This document shows positions 27,868 through 37,351 of a DNA stretch of 64,000 nucleotides, one piece after another. Within the stretch, counting starts at the first letter, position 1. Each line of letters starts with the position of its first letter. Origin of the DNA: Novosphingobium sp. (lineage in GTDB: Bacteria; Pseudomonadota; Alphaproteobacteria; Sphingomonadales; Sphingomonadaceae); NCBI RefSeq assembly GCF_020852455.1, contig NZ_JADZAT010000028.1, forward strand, positions 280,325 to 344,324, read 5' to 3'. Under the pieces are notes generated by a model. The model ran no database searches. It saw only the letters and a program-made list of their open reading frames with translations, and had not been told where the DNA came from. Both the position numbers and the translations under genes were made by a program.

Positions 27868-29043
27868 ATGACCGCCAAGGCCGACCGTCCCTATGATATC
27901 GTCGTCTATGGCGCGACCGGGTACACTGGCCGCCTGGTCGCCGAATACCTGGCGCACCACTATCAGGGGAAGGGCCCGAAGTGGGCCATGGCCGGGCGCA
28001 GTGCGGACAAGCTGGCCGAAGTGCGCGACCTGATCGGCGCGCCCGCCGATGTGCCGCTGCTGGTCGCCAATTCGGACGATCCGGCAAGCATGCAGGCACT
28101 GGCCGAAAGCACCCGGGTGGTAGTGACCACGGTCGGCCCCTATCAGCTCTATGGCGAGCCGCTGCTGGCGGCCTGCGTTGCGGCCGGCACCGACTATGCC
28201 GACCTGTGCGGCGAACCGGCCTGGATGCGCCAGATGATCGACAAGTATCATGCCGCCGCGCAAGGCTCTGGCGCGCGGATCGCCTTTTCCAGCGGGTTCG
28301 ATTCAATCCCGTTCGATCTTGGCGTGCTGATGCTGCAGCAGGAGGCGGTGAAGCGCCACGGCAGCGCCGCGCCGCGCGTCAAGGGCCGGGTCCGGGCGAT
28401 GCAGGGCGGCTTTTCGGGCGGGACGGCTGCCAGCCTCAAGGCCACCATGGCGGCGCTGGGCCAGGATCATTCGCTGGTCGCCTATATGGTCAGCCCCTTT
28501 GGCCTGACCCCGGGTTTCGAAGGCCCGCCCCAGCCCAACGGCGATGCGCCGAACTATGACGAGGCGCTGGGCAGCTGGTGCGCACCGTTCATCATGGCAA
28601 CGATCAACACCAAGAACGTCCACCGCACCAACCAGCTGCTGGGCCATCCCTATGGCGCCGATTTCCAGTATGACGAGATGGTCCTGACCGGCCCCGGCGA
28701 TCAGGGCGAGGCAATTGCCAAGCACATGGCCTCCACCCCGATGATGGGCGGTGAGAATGGTCCCAAGCCCGGCGAAGGCCCCACGCCCGAAGAGCGCCAG
28801 AACGGGCACTATGACGTGCTGTTCCTGGGCGAATGGCCCGATGGGCGGACGATCCGCTACGGCGTCAAGGGGCGCTATGATCCGGGCTATGGTTCTACCA
28901 GCCGGATGATCGCCGAAACCGGGATCGCACTGCTGTCGTGCCAGGCCGCGGGCGCGGTGGCGACCCCCGGCGCATTGCTGGGCGAGGCCCTGGTCGAACG
29001 GCTGCGCAAACACGCCGAAATCAGCTTTGCGGTAGAGGACTAG
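27868..29043 (+). CDS. Saccharopine dehydrogenase NADP-binding domain protein (trans-acting enoyl reductase type)
   Basis: YDIVVYGATGYTGRLVAEYLAHHY...; TVGPYQLYGEPLLAACVAAGTDYADLCGEPAWM. Confidence 0.9.
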   Translation: MTAKADRPYDIVVYGATGYTGRLVAEYLAHHYQGKGPKWAMAGRSADKLAEVRDLIGAPADVPLLVANSDDPASMQALAESTRVVVTTVGPYQLYGEPLLAACVAAGTDYADLCGEPAWMRQMIDKYHAAAQGSGARIAFSSGFDSIPFDLGVLMLQQEAVKRHGSAAPRVKGRVRAMQGGFSGGTAASLKATMAALGQDHSLVAYMVSPFGLTPGFEGPPQPNGDAPNYDEALGSWCAPFIMATINTKNVHRTNQLLGHPYGADFQYDEMVLTGPGDQGEAIAKHMASTPMMGGENGPKPGEGPTPEERQNGHYDVLFLGEWPDGRTIRYGVKGRYDPGYGSTSRMIAETGIALLSCQAAGAVATPGALLGEALVERLRKHAEISFAVED

Positions 29044-29045
29044 CC

Positions 29046-29420
29046 ATGGCCACCAACGCCGAGGTTGTGCGTGCGTTCATCGCCGCCTGGTCGCGCCTCG
29101 ATGTCGAGGAGCTGGTGGGCTATTTCACGCCCGATGGCACCTATTACAACATGCCGATCGCTCCGGTCAGCGGGCACGACGCGCTGCGCCCCTTCATCAC
29201 CGGGTTCATTTCCGGCTGGGCCAGCACCGAGTGGGAAGTGCTCAACCTGGTCGAATCCGGCGATCTGGTGATCGCCGAGCGGGTCGATCGGACCGTCACG
29301 CCCGATGGCAAGCAGATCGAGCTGCCGTGCTGCGGGGTGTTCGAAATGGAGCAGGGCAAGATCAGGGTCTGGCGCGACTATTTCGATATGGGCACCTACA
29401 TGAAGGCGCTGGCAGGCTAG
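29046..29420 (+). CDS. Limonene-1,2-epoxide hydrolase/SnoaL-like protein
   Basis: VRAFIAAWSRLDVEELVGYFTPDGTYYNMPIAPVSGHDALRPFI. Confidence 0.85.
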   Translation: MATNAEVVRAFIAAWSRLDVEELVGYFTPDGTYYNMPIAPVSGHDALRPFITGFISGWASTEWEVLNLVESGDLVIAERVDRTVTPDGKQIELPCCGVFEMEQGKIRVWRDYFDMGTYMKALAG

Positions 29421-29431
29421 GCACGGAATCG

Positions 29432-30655
29432 ATGACATTCGCATGGCCCGGACTGACGGGCGAATTCCGCCAGGGCTGGAAGATCATCCTGGGCTGCTCG
29501 ATCGGGATCGCCGCTGGCGTTTCCCTGCTGTTCCTGAGCTTTTCGATCTTCATCCTGCCGCTGACCAGCGAACTGAAGGTGAGCCGCGGGGATCTGGGCT
29601 CGGTCCAGGCGCTGATCATCACCGCCGCGATCGGATCACCACTGATCGGACGCATGACCGACATGTTCGGCGTGAAGCGGATCTATGCCGCCTGCGCTCT
29701 GGCAGTGGCAGCAATCCACCTGTGGGCTTCGCTGTTCGCCAACAGCCTGTTCGACATGGGGCTGACGATCGCCCTGGTCGGGCTGCTGGGTGCAGGCACC
29801 GGCACCGTGGTGCTCAGCCGCCCGATCAACGCCCATTTCAAGGAGCATCGCGGACTGGCGCTGGGCCTGATGGCAGTGGGGGTTTCGGTGCTGGCGATCA
29901 TGGCCCCGCCGTTGATCAACCTGGTGCTGGAACTGTGGGGCTGGCGCGGTGCCTTTTTCGGCATGGCGATGGTTTCGATCTTCGCCGGGATTCCTGCGGT
30001 GCTGCTGCTGGTGCCAGATGGCGGGCGGGCCGGCAGCGGGATCGGCAAGCCCGCGGCCGCTTCCACGCCAACCGACCGCCGGTTCCTGCGCGAGCGCGAT
30101 TTCTGGCTGCTGGCGCTGGCCTTGATCACGATGAGCCTGGCCACTGCCGGCGCGGCAAGCCAGCTGGCCCCGATGGTGCAGGACGCCGGGCTTGATGCGG
30201 CCACCGCCGCGCTGGCGCTGTCGTTCTTTTCGGCCGGGACTTTCATCGGCCGGCTGGGCGGCGGCTGGCTGCTCGACCGGATCGATCCGCGCTACGCCGC
30301 CTTCCTGCTCACCCTGCTGCCCGCAATAGGCTTCGTGGTCCTGCTGACCGCGGCGAATATGGCCCCGGCGATCATGCTGGCGGTGACGATCATTGGCATC
30401 CAGCAAGGTGCCGAGATCGACATTTTCGCCTATTTCGTCGCCCGCCGGTTCGAACTGGCCCATTACAGCGCGATCTATGGCGCGCTGGTCGGGCTGGGCT
30501 GGATCGGCAATGTCGGCGGGCTGCTGGGCATGGGCAAGACCTATGACCACTTCGGCAGCTATGCCCCGGCCCAGGGTGTGGCGATCGGCTGCCTGGTGCT
30601 GTCATCGCTGCTGCTGCTGGCGATTTCGCTGCCAAAAAAGGTTGATCCGGCATGA
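29432..30655 (+). CDS. MFS transporter
   Basis: ~12 TM segments; SRPINAHFKEHRGLALGLMAVGVSV. Confidence 0.9.
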   Translation: MTFAWPGLTGEFRQGWKIILGCSIGIAAGVSLLFLSFSIFILPLTSELKVSRGDLGSVQALIITAAIGSPLIGRMTDMFGVKRIYAACALAVAAIHLWASLFANSLFDMGLTIALVGLLGAGTGTVVLSRPINAHFKEHRGLALGLMAVGVSVLAIMAPPLINLVLELWGWRGAFFGMAMVSIFAGIPAVLLLVPDGGRAGSGIGKPAAASTPTDRRFLRERDFWLLALALITMSLATAGAASQLAPMVQDAGLDAATAALALSFFSAGTFIGRLGGGWLLDRIDPRYAAFLLTLLPAIGFVVLLTAANMAPAIMLAVTIIGIQQGAEIDIFAYFVARRFELAHYSAIYGALVGLGWIGNVGGLLGMGKTYDHFGSYAPAQGVAIGCLVLSSLLLLAISLPKKVDPA

Positions 30656-31857
30656 GCCTGTTTCCGCGCGACAGCGAATGGCACGTCGGCTGGCGGATCG
30701 TTGCGGCCATGGCCACGGCGAATGGCACCGGCATTTCGCTGATGTTCTTCACCTTCTCGATGTTCCTGATCCCGATCGCACAGGAGTTCAAGCTCAGCCG
30801 GGGTGAGATCGGCGTGGTCCAGGCGCTGATCATCACCGCCGCGATCGGTGCGCCGGTGATCGGCCGGATCGTTGACCGGATCGGCTTTCACCTGACCTTT
30901 GTCGCCGGCAGCCTGGGCCTGGCGGTGATCGAGCTTTCGCTGGCCAAGGCGGTGACCGGACTGGCCAGCCTGGCCACGGCCGTCGCGCTGGCCGGATTCA
31001 TCGGCGGGGGGACTTCGTCGGTCCTGATCACCCGGCCGGTCAGTGCCCATTTTCGCAAGTATCGCGGCATGGCGCTGGGGCTGGTGGCGGTCGGCGTGTC
31101 GATCTCGACCATGCTGGTCCCGCCCTTCCTGCAAGAGGTGATTGGCCAGCAGGGCTGGCGCACCGGCTTTGCCACGCTGGCGCTGATCGCCTGTGCGATC
31201 GGACTGCCGCTGGTGCTGGTGCTGATGCCGCGCAAAGCGGTGCTGGCACGGACAGCGCCATTGAAATCGGGATCGGATCCAAACCGCAACGCCTTCCTGA
31301 AAGAACGGGATTTCTGGCTGCTGGTCGGCGCCAGCATGCTCGCCTCGATCAGCGTTTCGGGCACGATCAGCCAGCTCTCGCCAATGGTCCAGGACGAACA
31401 GATCTCGGCCCGGACGGCGGCTTTCGGGCTTTCGCTGTTCGCTGCCGGGCAATTCGGCGGCAAGCTGTTCGGCGGGATCGCGCTCGACCGGTTCGATCCG
31501 CGGCGCGTCGCGGTGATCATGACCCTGCTGCCCGCCACCGGGTTCCTGATCTTCCTTGGCGACAGCGGGCTGACCTGGCCGATCCTGCTGGCCTGCGTGA
31601 TGATCGGAGTGCTGCAAGGAGCGGAGGTCGATATCTTCGCCTACTTCATCGCCCACCGGTTCGACGTGAACAATTATGGCACGGTGTTCGGGACACTGGT
31701 CGGCTTCGGCTGGATCGGCACTGCGATCGGCATCACGCTGTTCGGCTTCACTTACGACTACCTGGGCAGCTATGCCCCGATCCAGCTGGGCGCGGTTTGC
31801 CTGCTGGCTCTGTCAACCATGCTGTTCCTGCCGGTCAACCTGCGCCGCGAGGCCTAG
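30652..31857 (+). CDS. MFS transporter (tandem paralog)
   Basis: TRPVSAHFRKYRGMALGLVAVGVSI; ATGA overlap with upstream paralog. Confidence 0.9.
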   Translation: MSLFPRDSEWHVGWRIVAAMATANGTGISLMFFTFSMFLIPIAQEFKLSRGEIGVVQALIITAAIGAPVIGRIVDRIGFHLTFVAGSLGLAVIELSLAKAVTGLASLATAVALAGFIGGGTSSVLITRPVSAHFRKYRGMALGLVAVGVSISTMLVPPFLQEVIGQQGWRTGFATLALIACAIGLPLVLVLMPRKAVLARTAPLKSGSDPNRNAFLKERDFWLLVGASMLASISVSGTISQLSPMVQDEQISARTAAFGLSLFAAGQFGGKLFGGIALDRFDPRRVAVIMTLLPATGFLIFLGDSGLTWPILLACVMIGVLQGAEVDIFAYFIAHRFDVNNYGTVFGTLVGFGWIGTAIGITLFGFTYDYLGSYAPIQLGAVCLLALSTMLFLPVNLRREA

Positions 31858-31880
31858 AGCAAGTTCCACTTGTATGCAGT

Positions 31881-31987
31881 CAACACCGGCCTACTCCCCC
31901 GGCCCGACCACCCGTTGATCGTACCCTATGGGTGGTCGGGCCGGGGGAGTGGGCCGGTGTTGCACTGTTTCAGCCTGGCTGAAACAG
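31881..31987 (-). repeat. Two-hairpin composite element, copy 2 (inverted relative to copy 1)
   Basis: Hairpin A 31881-31962 (33-bp stem with one G.T pair, loop gttgatcgtaccctat), 2-nt spacer, hairpin B 31965-31987 (11-bp stem). Confidence 0.95.
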
Positions 31988-31990
31988 AGA

Positions 31991-32614
31991 CTAAAGCCCT
32001 CCCGCAATTTCATGTGCGGCGGCGCTGGCGCGATCCTCCGGAACGCCCAGCCCGGTCAGCCCCAGCACCAGCATTTCGCACAGCCGCAGCGCTGCTTCGG
32101 CGCGGTTATGGCGGCGCTCGATCACGTTGAGCATCGCCACCTGGCACAGCCCCAGCCAGAACCGGACCCCGCTGGTCTCCGCCTCGCGCCGGGCCAGGCC
32201 GGCGGCGACCAGCGCTTCGATATCGGCGCGGATCCCGCGGTTGAGTTCGTGATCGATCGCGGTCGAAGCATCGAGCCCGCGCAGCATGACAATCGCATGG
32301 GTCCGCTCGCTCAGTGCAAAGCGCACGCCTTCGCGCATCCCGCCAGCCAGCCGCAGCACCGGATCCTCGACCCCGGCATTGCTGGCCTCGACCCGCCCTT
32401 CGAGTTCGGCCCGGACCGCTTCGGCCACTGCATGGCCAAAACCGGGCTTGTCGGTGAAGTGGTTGAAGAAGCTGCCCTTGGCCACCCCGGCGCGGGCCAC
32501 CACCTCATCAATCGCGATCGCGTCGATCGGGCGTTCGGCCAGCAGTTCGAACCCGGCGGCCAGCAAGGCCTGGCGGGTTCGCGCGGCACGGGGATGAAGG
32601 GCAGCGGAAGCCAC
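31991..32614 (-). CDS. TetR-family transcriptional regulator
   Basis: RTRQALLAAGFELLAERPIDAIAIDEVVARAGVAKGSFFNHFTDKPGFGHAV. GTG start at 32614 proposed, because the listed 32644 start lies inside the operator. Confidence 0.9.
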   Translation of the reverse strand: MASAALHPRAARTRQALLAAGFELLAERPIDAIAIDEVVARAGVAKGSFFNHFTDKPGFGHAVAEAVRAELEGRVEASNAGVEDPVLRLAGGMREGVRFALSERTHAIVMLRGLDASTAIDHELNRGIRADIEALVAAGLARREAETSGVRFWLGLCQVAMLNVIERRHNRAEAALRLCEMLVLGLTGLGVPEDRASAAAHEIAGGL

Positions 32615-32628
32615 GAACGAAACTCCTC

Positions 32629-32670
32629 TTGACTGTTTGGTCAACTACACATAATTGACCAAACAGTCAA
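32629..32670. promoter_or_regulatory. TetR-type operator, long perfect inverted repeat
   Basis: TTGACTGTTTGGTCAA-ctacacataa-TTGACCAAACAGTCAA in the divergent promoter region. Confidence 0.85.
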
Positions 32671-32692
32671 CTGCGAATCACAGCATATTCGC

Positions 32693-33730
32693 ATGCCAGG
32701 GAGAACTGCCGTGAGCACGATCCGAGTCGAGGACATTGCCCATGTCCGCTATGCCGCGCCCGATCTGGGCACAATGCGGGCCTTCCTGGAAGACTTCGGG
32801 ATGCACTGCTTCGAAGCCGGCGGCAGGCTCTATGCCAAGGGCAGCGATGGCCGCGCCTTCATCCACGTGACCGAACCGGGCGAAGCCAGGTTCCTGGCGA
32901 TCGGCTTCCGCGCCGAAACGGTCGAGGACCTTGAAAGACTGGCCGCTGCCGAAGGCCTGGCGGTTGAGGACAGCGGCGAACCGGGCGGCGGCAAGCTGGT
33001 GCGCCTGACCGATCCCGATGGCTACACGGTCGAGATTGTCGCCGGCCAGGCCAAGGGCGTTGCAGCCGCCCTGCCCGCCGACCAGCCGTTCAACACCGCC
33101 GCAGCCAAGCCGCGCTTCCGCAAGACCGTGCGGCTCGATCCCAGCCCGGCCCACGTCAAGCGGATCGGCCATGCCGTGCTCAAGGTGCGTGACTTCCGCA
33201 GGAGCGAAAAGTGGTACAAGGACCGCTTCGGCTTCCTGACTTCGGACGAGGTCGAGGCAGCCAGGGACGTGCCGGTGGGCGCCTTCATGCGCTGCGACCG
33301 GGGCGACAAGCCGGCCGATCACCACACCCTGTTTCTGGCGCAATTGCCGGGTGACCTTGGCATCCTGCATGCCGCTTTCGAAGTGTCGAACCTTGACGAC
33401 CTGATGCTGGGCCACCAGCACCTCAAGGCGAAGAAGCGCGAAGCGGCCTGGGGCGTGGGCCGCCACATCATGGGCAGCCAGGTGTTCGACTACTGGAAGG
33501 ACCCTTTCGGCAACGAGCTGGAACACTGGACAGATGGCGACCTGTTCACCGCCAAGGATCCGCCCAACGTGATGCCGATGAGCGCGCTGCTGGCGGTGCA
33601 GTGGGGCAGCCCGCACCCGATGTTCGCCGGCAAGATGCCGCCGCCCGCCGGACTCGTCTCGTTCTTCATGGCGCTGCGGCTTCGCGTGCTGCGCCTGTTC
33701 TCCCGCCAGTCAAAGGAAGCTGCCGCATGA
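32693..33730 (+). CDS. VOC family extradiol-dioxygenase-like protein
   Basis: IAHVRYAAPDLGTMRAFLEDFGM...; IGHAVLKVRDFRRSEKWYKDRFGF...HAAFEVSNLDDLMLGH...YWKDPFGNELEHWTDGD. Confidence 0.88.
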   Translation: MPGRTAVSTIRVEDIAHVRYAAPDLGTMRAFLEDFGMHCFEAGGRLYAKGSDGRAFIHVTEPGEARFLAIGFRAETVEDLERLAAAEGLAVEDSGEPGGGKLVRLTDPDGYTVEIVAGQAKGVAAALPADQPFNTAAAKPRFRKTVRLDPSPAHVKRIGHAVLKVRDFRRSEKWYKDRFGFLTSDEVEAARDVPVGAFMRCDRGDKPADHHTLFLAQLPGDLGILHAAFEVSNLDDLMLGHQHLKAKKREAAWGVGRHIMGSQVFDYWKDPFGNELEHWTDGDLFTAKDPPNVMPMSALLAVQWGSPHPMFAGKMPPPAGLVSFFMALRLRVLRLFSRQSKEAAA

Positions 33731-34566
33731 AACTCTGCACCTATACCGCCCAGGGCCAGACCCGCACCGGGATCGTCGTTGATGGCACCGTGATCGATAC
33801 CGGCGTGCCCGGCAGCATGATCGACCTAATCAAGGACTGGGATGCGCTGAAGCCCCAGCTTGAGGCCAAGGCGGCGGCGGGCGGCGGCGTGCCGCTCAGC
33901 TCGGTCAAGCTCGAGGCCCCGGTCCAGCGCCCGGGCAAGATCTTTGCGATCGGGCTCAACTATGCCGACCATATCGAGGAATCGAAGATGGGCACGCCCG
34001 AAAAGCAGGTCTGGTTCACCAAGGCCCAGACCAGCGTCAACGCCCCCTACGACCCGATCCTGATCGCCCGCGGTGCCTTCACCAACGATTACGAGGCCGA
34101 ACTGGTCGCAGTGATCGGCAAGGGCGGCAAGCACATCGGCGGTGCTGACGCCCCGGCTGCGGTCTTCGGCTATTGCGTCGGCAACGACGTGACCGAGCGC
34201 ATGGCCCAGCATGCCACCCCGCAGTGGTCGTTCGGCAAGAGCTTTGACACCCACGCGCCGATGGGCCCGTGGATCGTTACCGCCGATGAACTGGGCGATC
34301 CGCACACCCTGGGCATTCGCTGCTTCGTGAACGGCGAAAAGCGCCAGGATTCGAACACCCGGCACCTGGTCTTCAACGTCTGGCAGCAGGTCGAGCACCT
34401 TTCGATGGGGATGACGCTAGAGCCGGGCGATTGCCTGTTCACCGGCACCCCCGGCGGGATCGGCGCAGCGATGGATCCGCGCCAGTTCCTGAAGGCCGGT
34501 GATGTGGTGCGCACCGAAATCGACGGGCTGGGCCACATCGAAGGCACAATGGTGGCGGAGGGCTGA
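33727..34566 (+). CDS. Fumarylacetoacetate hydrolase family protein
   Basis: GKIFAIGLNYADHIEESKMGTPEKQVWFTK...NDYEAELVAVIGKGGKHI...FTGTPGGIG. Confidence 0.93.
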   Translation: MKLCTYTAQGQTRTGIVVDGTVIDTGVPGSMIDLIKDWDALKPQLEAKAAAGGGVPLSSVKLEAPVQRPGKIFAIGLNYADHIEESKMGTPEKQVWFTKAQTSVNAPYDPILIARGAFTNDYEAELVAVIGKGGKHIGGADAPAAVFGYCVGNDVTERMAQHATPQWSFGKSFDTHAPMGPWIVTADELGDPHTLGIRCFVNGEKRQDSNTRHLVFNVWQQVEHLSMGMTLEPGDCLFTGTPGGIGAAMDPRQFLKAGDVVRTEIDGLGHIEGTMVAEG

Positions 34567-34571
34567 AGGCG

Positions 34572-36008
34572 ATGGCTTACGATTGCGATGTCCTGATTGT
34601 CGGCGGTGGACCCGCCGGGGTGACCTTGGCGGTGCTGCTGGCGCAGCAGGGCACGTCGGTGCTGGTCGCCGAAAAGGAAGCCGCGATCTATCCGCTGCCG
34701 CGCGCCGCGCATCTCGATCATGAAGTGATGCGGATCCTGCAGGAAGCGGGCGTCGCGGATGAGGTTGCGCGGACCAGCCGGACCACCGCCCGCTATGACT
34801 TTCTCACCGCCGACCGCCAGGTGCTGCTGCGGTTCGAAGGGTCGGACCAGATCGGCCCCGGCGGCTGGCCGGGGGCGAACATGATCCATCAGCCTTCGGT
34901 TGAGCAGGCGCTGCGTGCGCAGCTGGCCGCCCTGCCCAAGGCGCGGCTGGAATGCCGCTGGGAAATGACCGGCTTCGTCGAGGACGCCGACGGCGTGACG
35001 GCAACTCTGGCCACGCCCGCAGGCGAACGGCAGCTCCGCGCCCGCTATCTGGTCGGCGCCGATGGTGCGCGCAGCCCGGTGCGCACCGCCAGCCAGATTG
35101 CATTCGAGGACCTGGGCTTTGAAGAGCCCTGGCTGGTGGTTGACGCGCTGGTCGATGACTATTCGAAGCTGCCCGATATCAACCTGCAGATCTGCGATCC
35201 GGCCCGGCCAACCACCTGCGTCTTGATGGGCGAAGGGCGGCACCGCTGGGAATTCATGATCCTGCCGGGAGAGAGCGCCGAACAGGTCAGCCAGGATGTC
35301 TTCGTCGAAAAGCTGCTTGAGCCCTGGGGGGTCAAGGATGCGGTGCGGCTGGAGCGCAAGGCGGTCTATACCTTCCAGGCGCGGATCGCGCAGCAATGGC
35401 GCAAGGGCCGGGTGCTGCTGGCCGGCGATGCCGCGCACCAGACCCCGCCGTTTGCCGGGCAGGGCATGTGTTCGGGCCTGCGTGACGTCCACAACCTGGC
35501 CTGGAAGCTGACCGCGGTGCTGCGCGGCGCCGATGACACCCTGCTCGACACCTACCAGACCGAGCGCGGCCCCAACCTGCGCGCGACGATCGACATGGCG
35601 GTGATGATGGGCCGCACGGTCTGCATCACCGATCCCGCCGCCGCCGCCATGCGCAACGAACAGATGCTGGCCGCGCGCGCCGCCGGACATTCGCCTGATG
35701 GCAATGTGTCCTATCCGCCGATCGGCGAAGGCGCGGTGCTGCCGGGCACGCCCGCTGCGGGCAGCTATTTCCCGCAGCCGGTCGCAGCCGATGGCACCCG
35801 GCTCGACACGGTGCTGGGCTCTGGTCACTGGCTGCTGGCCCGCAGTGATCTCGACCGGGCGGACCTGGCCCCGTTCCGGGACCAGCTGGAAGGCTGGTTC
35901 GCCAAGACCGGAGTCGAGGCGGTGCTGGTCCGGCCCGACCGGCAAGTCTTCGGCAGCGGCGATCCGGACAGTCTGAAGGCAGCCTGGGCGGCCCTGGTCG
36001 GCGCCTGA
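34572..36008 (+). CDS. FAD-dependent aromatic monooxygenase (MhpA-like 3-hydroxyphenylpropionate hydroxylase)
   Basis: VLIVGGGPAGVTLAVLLAQQG...YLVGADGARSPVR...LLAGDAAHQTPPFAGQGMCSGLRDVHNLAWKL. Confidence 0.9.
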   Translation: MAYDCDVLIVGGGPAGVTLAVLLAQQGTSVLVAEKEAAIYPLPRAAHLDHEVMRILQEAGVADEVARTSRTTARYDFLTADRQVLLRFEGSDQIGPGGWPGANMIHQPSVEQALRAQLAALPKARLECRWEMTGFVEDADGVTATLATPAGERQLRARYLVGADGARSPVRTASQIAFEDLGFEEPWLVVDALVDDYSKLPDINLQICDPARPTTCVLMGEGRHRWEFMILPGESAEQVSQDVFVEKLLEPWGVKDAVRLERKAVYTFQARIAQQWRKGRVLLAGDAAHQTPPFAGQGMCSGLRDVHNLAWKLTAVLRGADDTLLDTYQTERGPNLRATIDMAVMMGRTVCITDPAAAAMRNEQMLAARAAGHSPDGNVSYPPIGEGAVLPGTPAAGSYFPQPVAADGTRLDTVLGSGHWLLARSDLDRADLAPFRDQLEGWFAKTGVEAVLVRPDRQVFGSGDPDSLKAAWAALVGA

Positions 36009-36136
36009 GCCGCAAGCAGGCTTTCCTACTGGCGGGCAAGCTGCCATCATTGCCGCACGGCAAAGCAGGCCGGTTTTTGATTTCGTGAACCCTGTGAACT
36101 TTGTCAGGTTCCAGCGTCCAGCAACAACGGCGTGCC

Positions 36137-37270
36137 ATGACCCAGCAACCCAAGACCACGGTGTTCGAATACATGTCGGGCCTGGCGCGCGAACTGGGCG
36201 CGATCAACCTGGGACAGGGTTTCCCCGAGATGGAGGAGCCCCCCGAACTGATCGCCGCTGCCCAGCGCGCGCTGGCGCAGCGATCGAACCAGTACCCGCC
36301 GATGCGCGGCCTGCCCGATCTGCGCGCGGCGATCCGGGGCTATTACGCGCGGACGCAAGGGCTGGATCTGGCCGATGAAAGCGTGGTGGTCACCTCAGGC
36401 GGGACCGAGGCGCTGGCCGCCAGCCTGTTCGCGCTGGTTCGCCCGGGCGACGAGGTGGTGCTGGTCCAGCCGCTTTACGATGCCTACCTGCCGCTGGTCG
36501 AATGGGCCGGCGGCACCGCCAGGTTCGTCAGCCTGACCCCGCCCGACTGGACTTTCCCGCTGGACGCGCTGGCCGCGGCGATCGGGCCCAGGACCCGGGG
36601 CATCGTGCTCAACACCCCGAACAACCCGGTCGGCACCATGCTCGATCGCGCCACGCTCGAAGCGATCGGCGCGCTGTGCGAGACGCATGACCTGTGGGTG
36701 CTGTGCGACGAGGTCTGGGAGGGCATGGTGTTCGACGGCACGCCGCACGTTTCGCCGCTGGCGATCCCGGCGCTGGCCGGGCGTTCGGTCAAGGTCGGTT
36801 CGGCCGGCAAGATCTTTTCGATGACCGGCTGGAAGGTCGGCTGGGCAGTCGCCGCACCCGAACTGGCTGCGCAGATCGCCGCGCGCCACCAGTTCCTGAC
36901 CTTCACCACCGCAACGCCGCTGCAATGGGCGGTGGCCGAAGCCTTCGCGCTCCCTGCGGCCTGGCACCGGGACCACCGTGCGCGTTATGCCAAGGCCAAG
37001 GCGCGGCTGGTCGCGGGGCTGGAGGCGGCGGGCTTTGCCGTGCTGCCCGCCAGCGGCACCTGGTTCGTGACGATCGACCTCGCCGCATCAGGCCTGCCGG
37101 CCGATGACCTGGCGGTGTCCGAGCGGCTGGTGCGCGAGGCCGGGGTCGCCTCGATCCCGGTATCGGCCTTCTATGCCGAGGCGCCCGAGCGCGGCTATCT
37201 GCGGCTGTGTTTTACCAAGCCCGATGCTGTTCTGGATGAAGCGATCGCGCGGCTGGCAAGGTTCAGATAG
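36137..37270 (+). CDS. Class I/II aminotransferase
   Basis: INLGQGFPEMEEPPEL...NTPNNPVGTMLDRA...GSAGKIFSMTGWKVGWAVA. Confidence 0.93.
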   Translation: MTQQPKTTVFEYMSGLARELGAINLGQGFPEMEEPPELIAAAQRALAQRSNQYPPMRGLPDLRAAIRGYYARTQGLDLADESVVVTSGGTEALAASLFALVRPGDEVVLVQPLYDAYLPLVEWAGGTARFVSLTPPDWTFPLDALAAAIGPRTRGIVLNTPNNPVGTMLDRATLEAIGALCETHDLWVLCDEVWEGMVFDGTPHVSPLAIPALAGRSVKVGSAGKIFSMTGWKVGWAVAAPELAAQIAARHQFLTFTTATPLQWAVAEAFALPAAWHRDHRARYAKAKARLVAGLEAAGFAVLPASGTWFVTIDLAASGLPADDLAVSERLVREAGVASIPVSAFYAEAPERGYLRLCFTKPDAVLDEAIARLARFR

Positions 37271-37351
37271 GCTGTGTCAGCAGGTCTGGCACTTGCCGCC
37301 GCCGCCCTTGCGGCATGGGTCGCGTTCGATCCCGTAGTCACAATCGCGGCC

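Noticed and set aside
34170-36050. 626-aa minus-strand ORF opposite the FAD hydroxylase
   Set aside because: Low-complexity His/Gln/Arg-rich shadow ORF; + strand has a clear flavoprotein.
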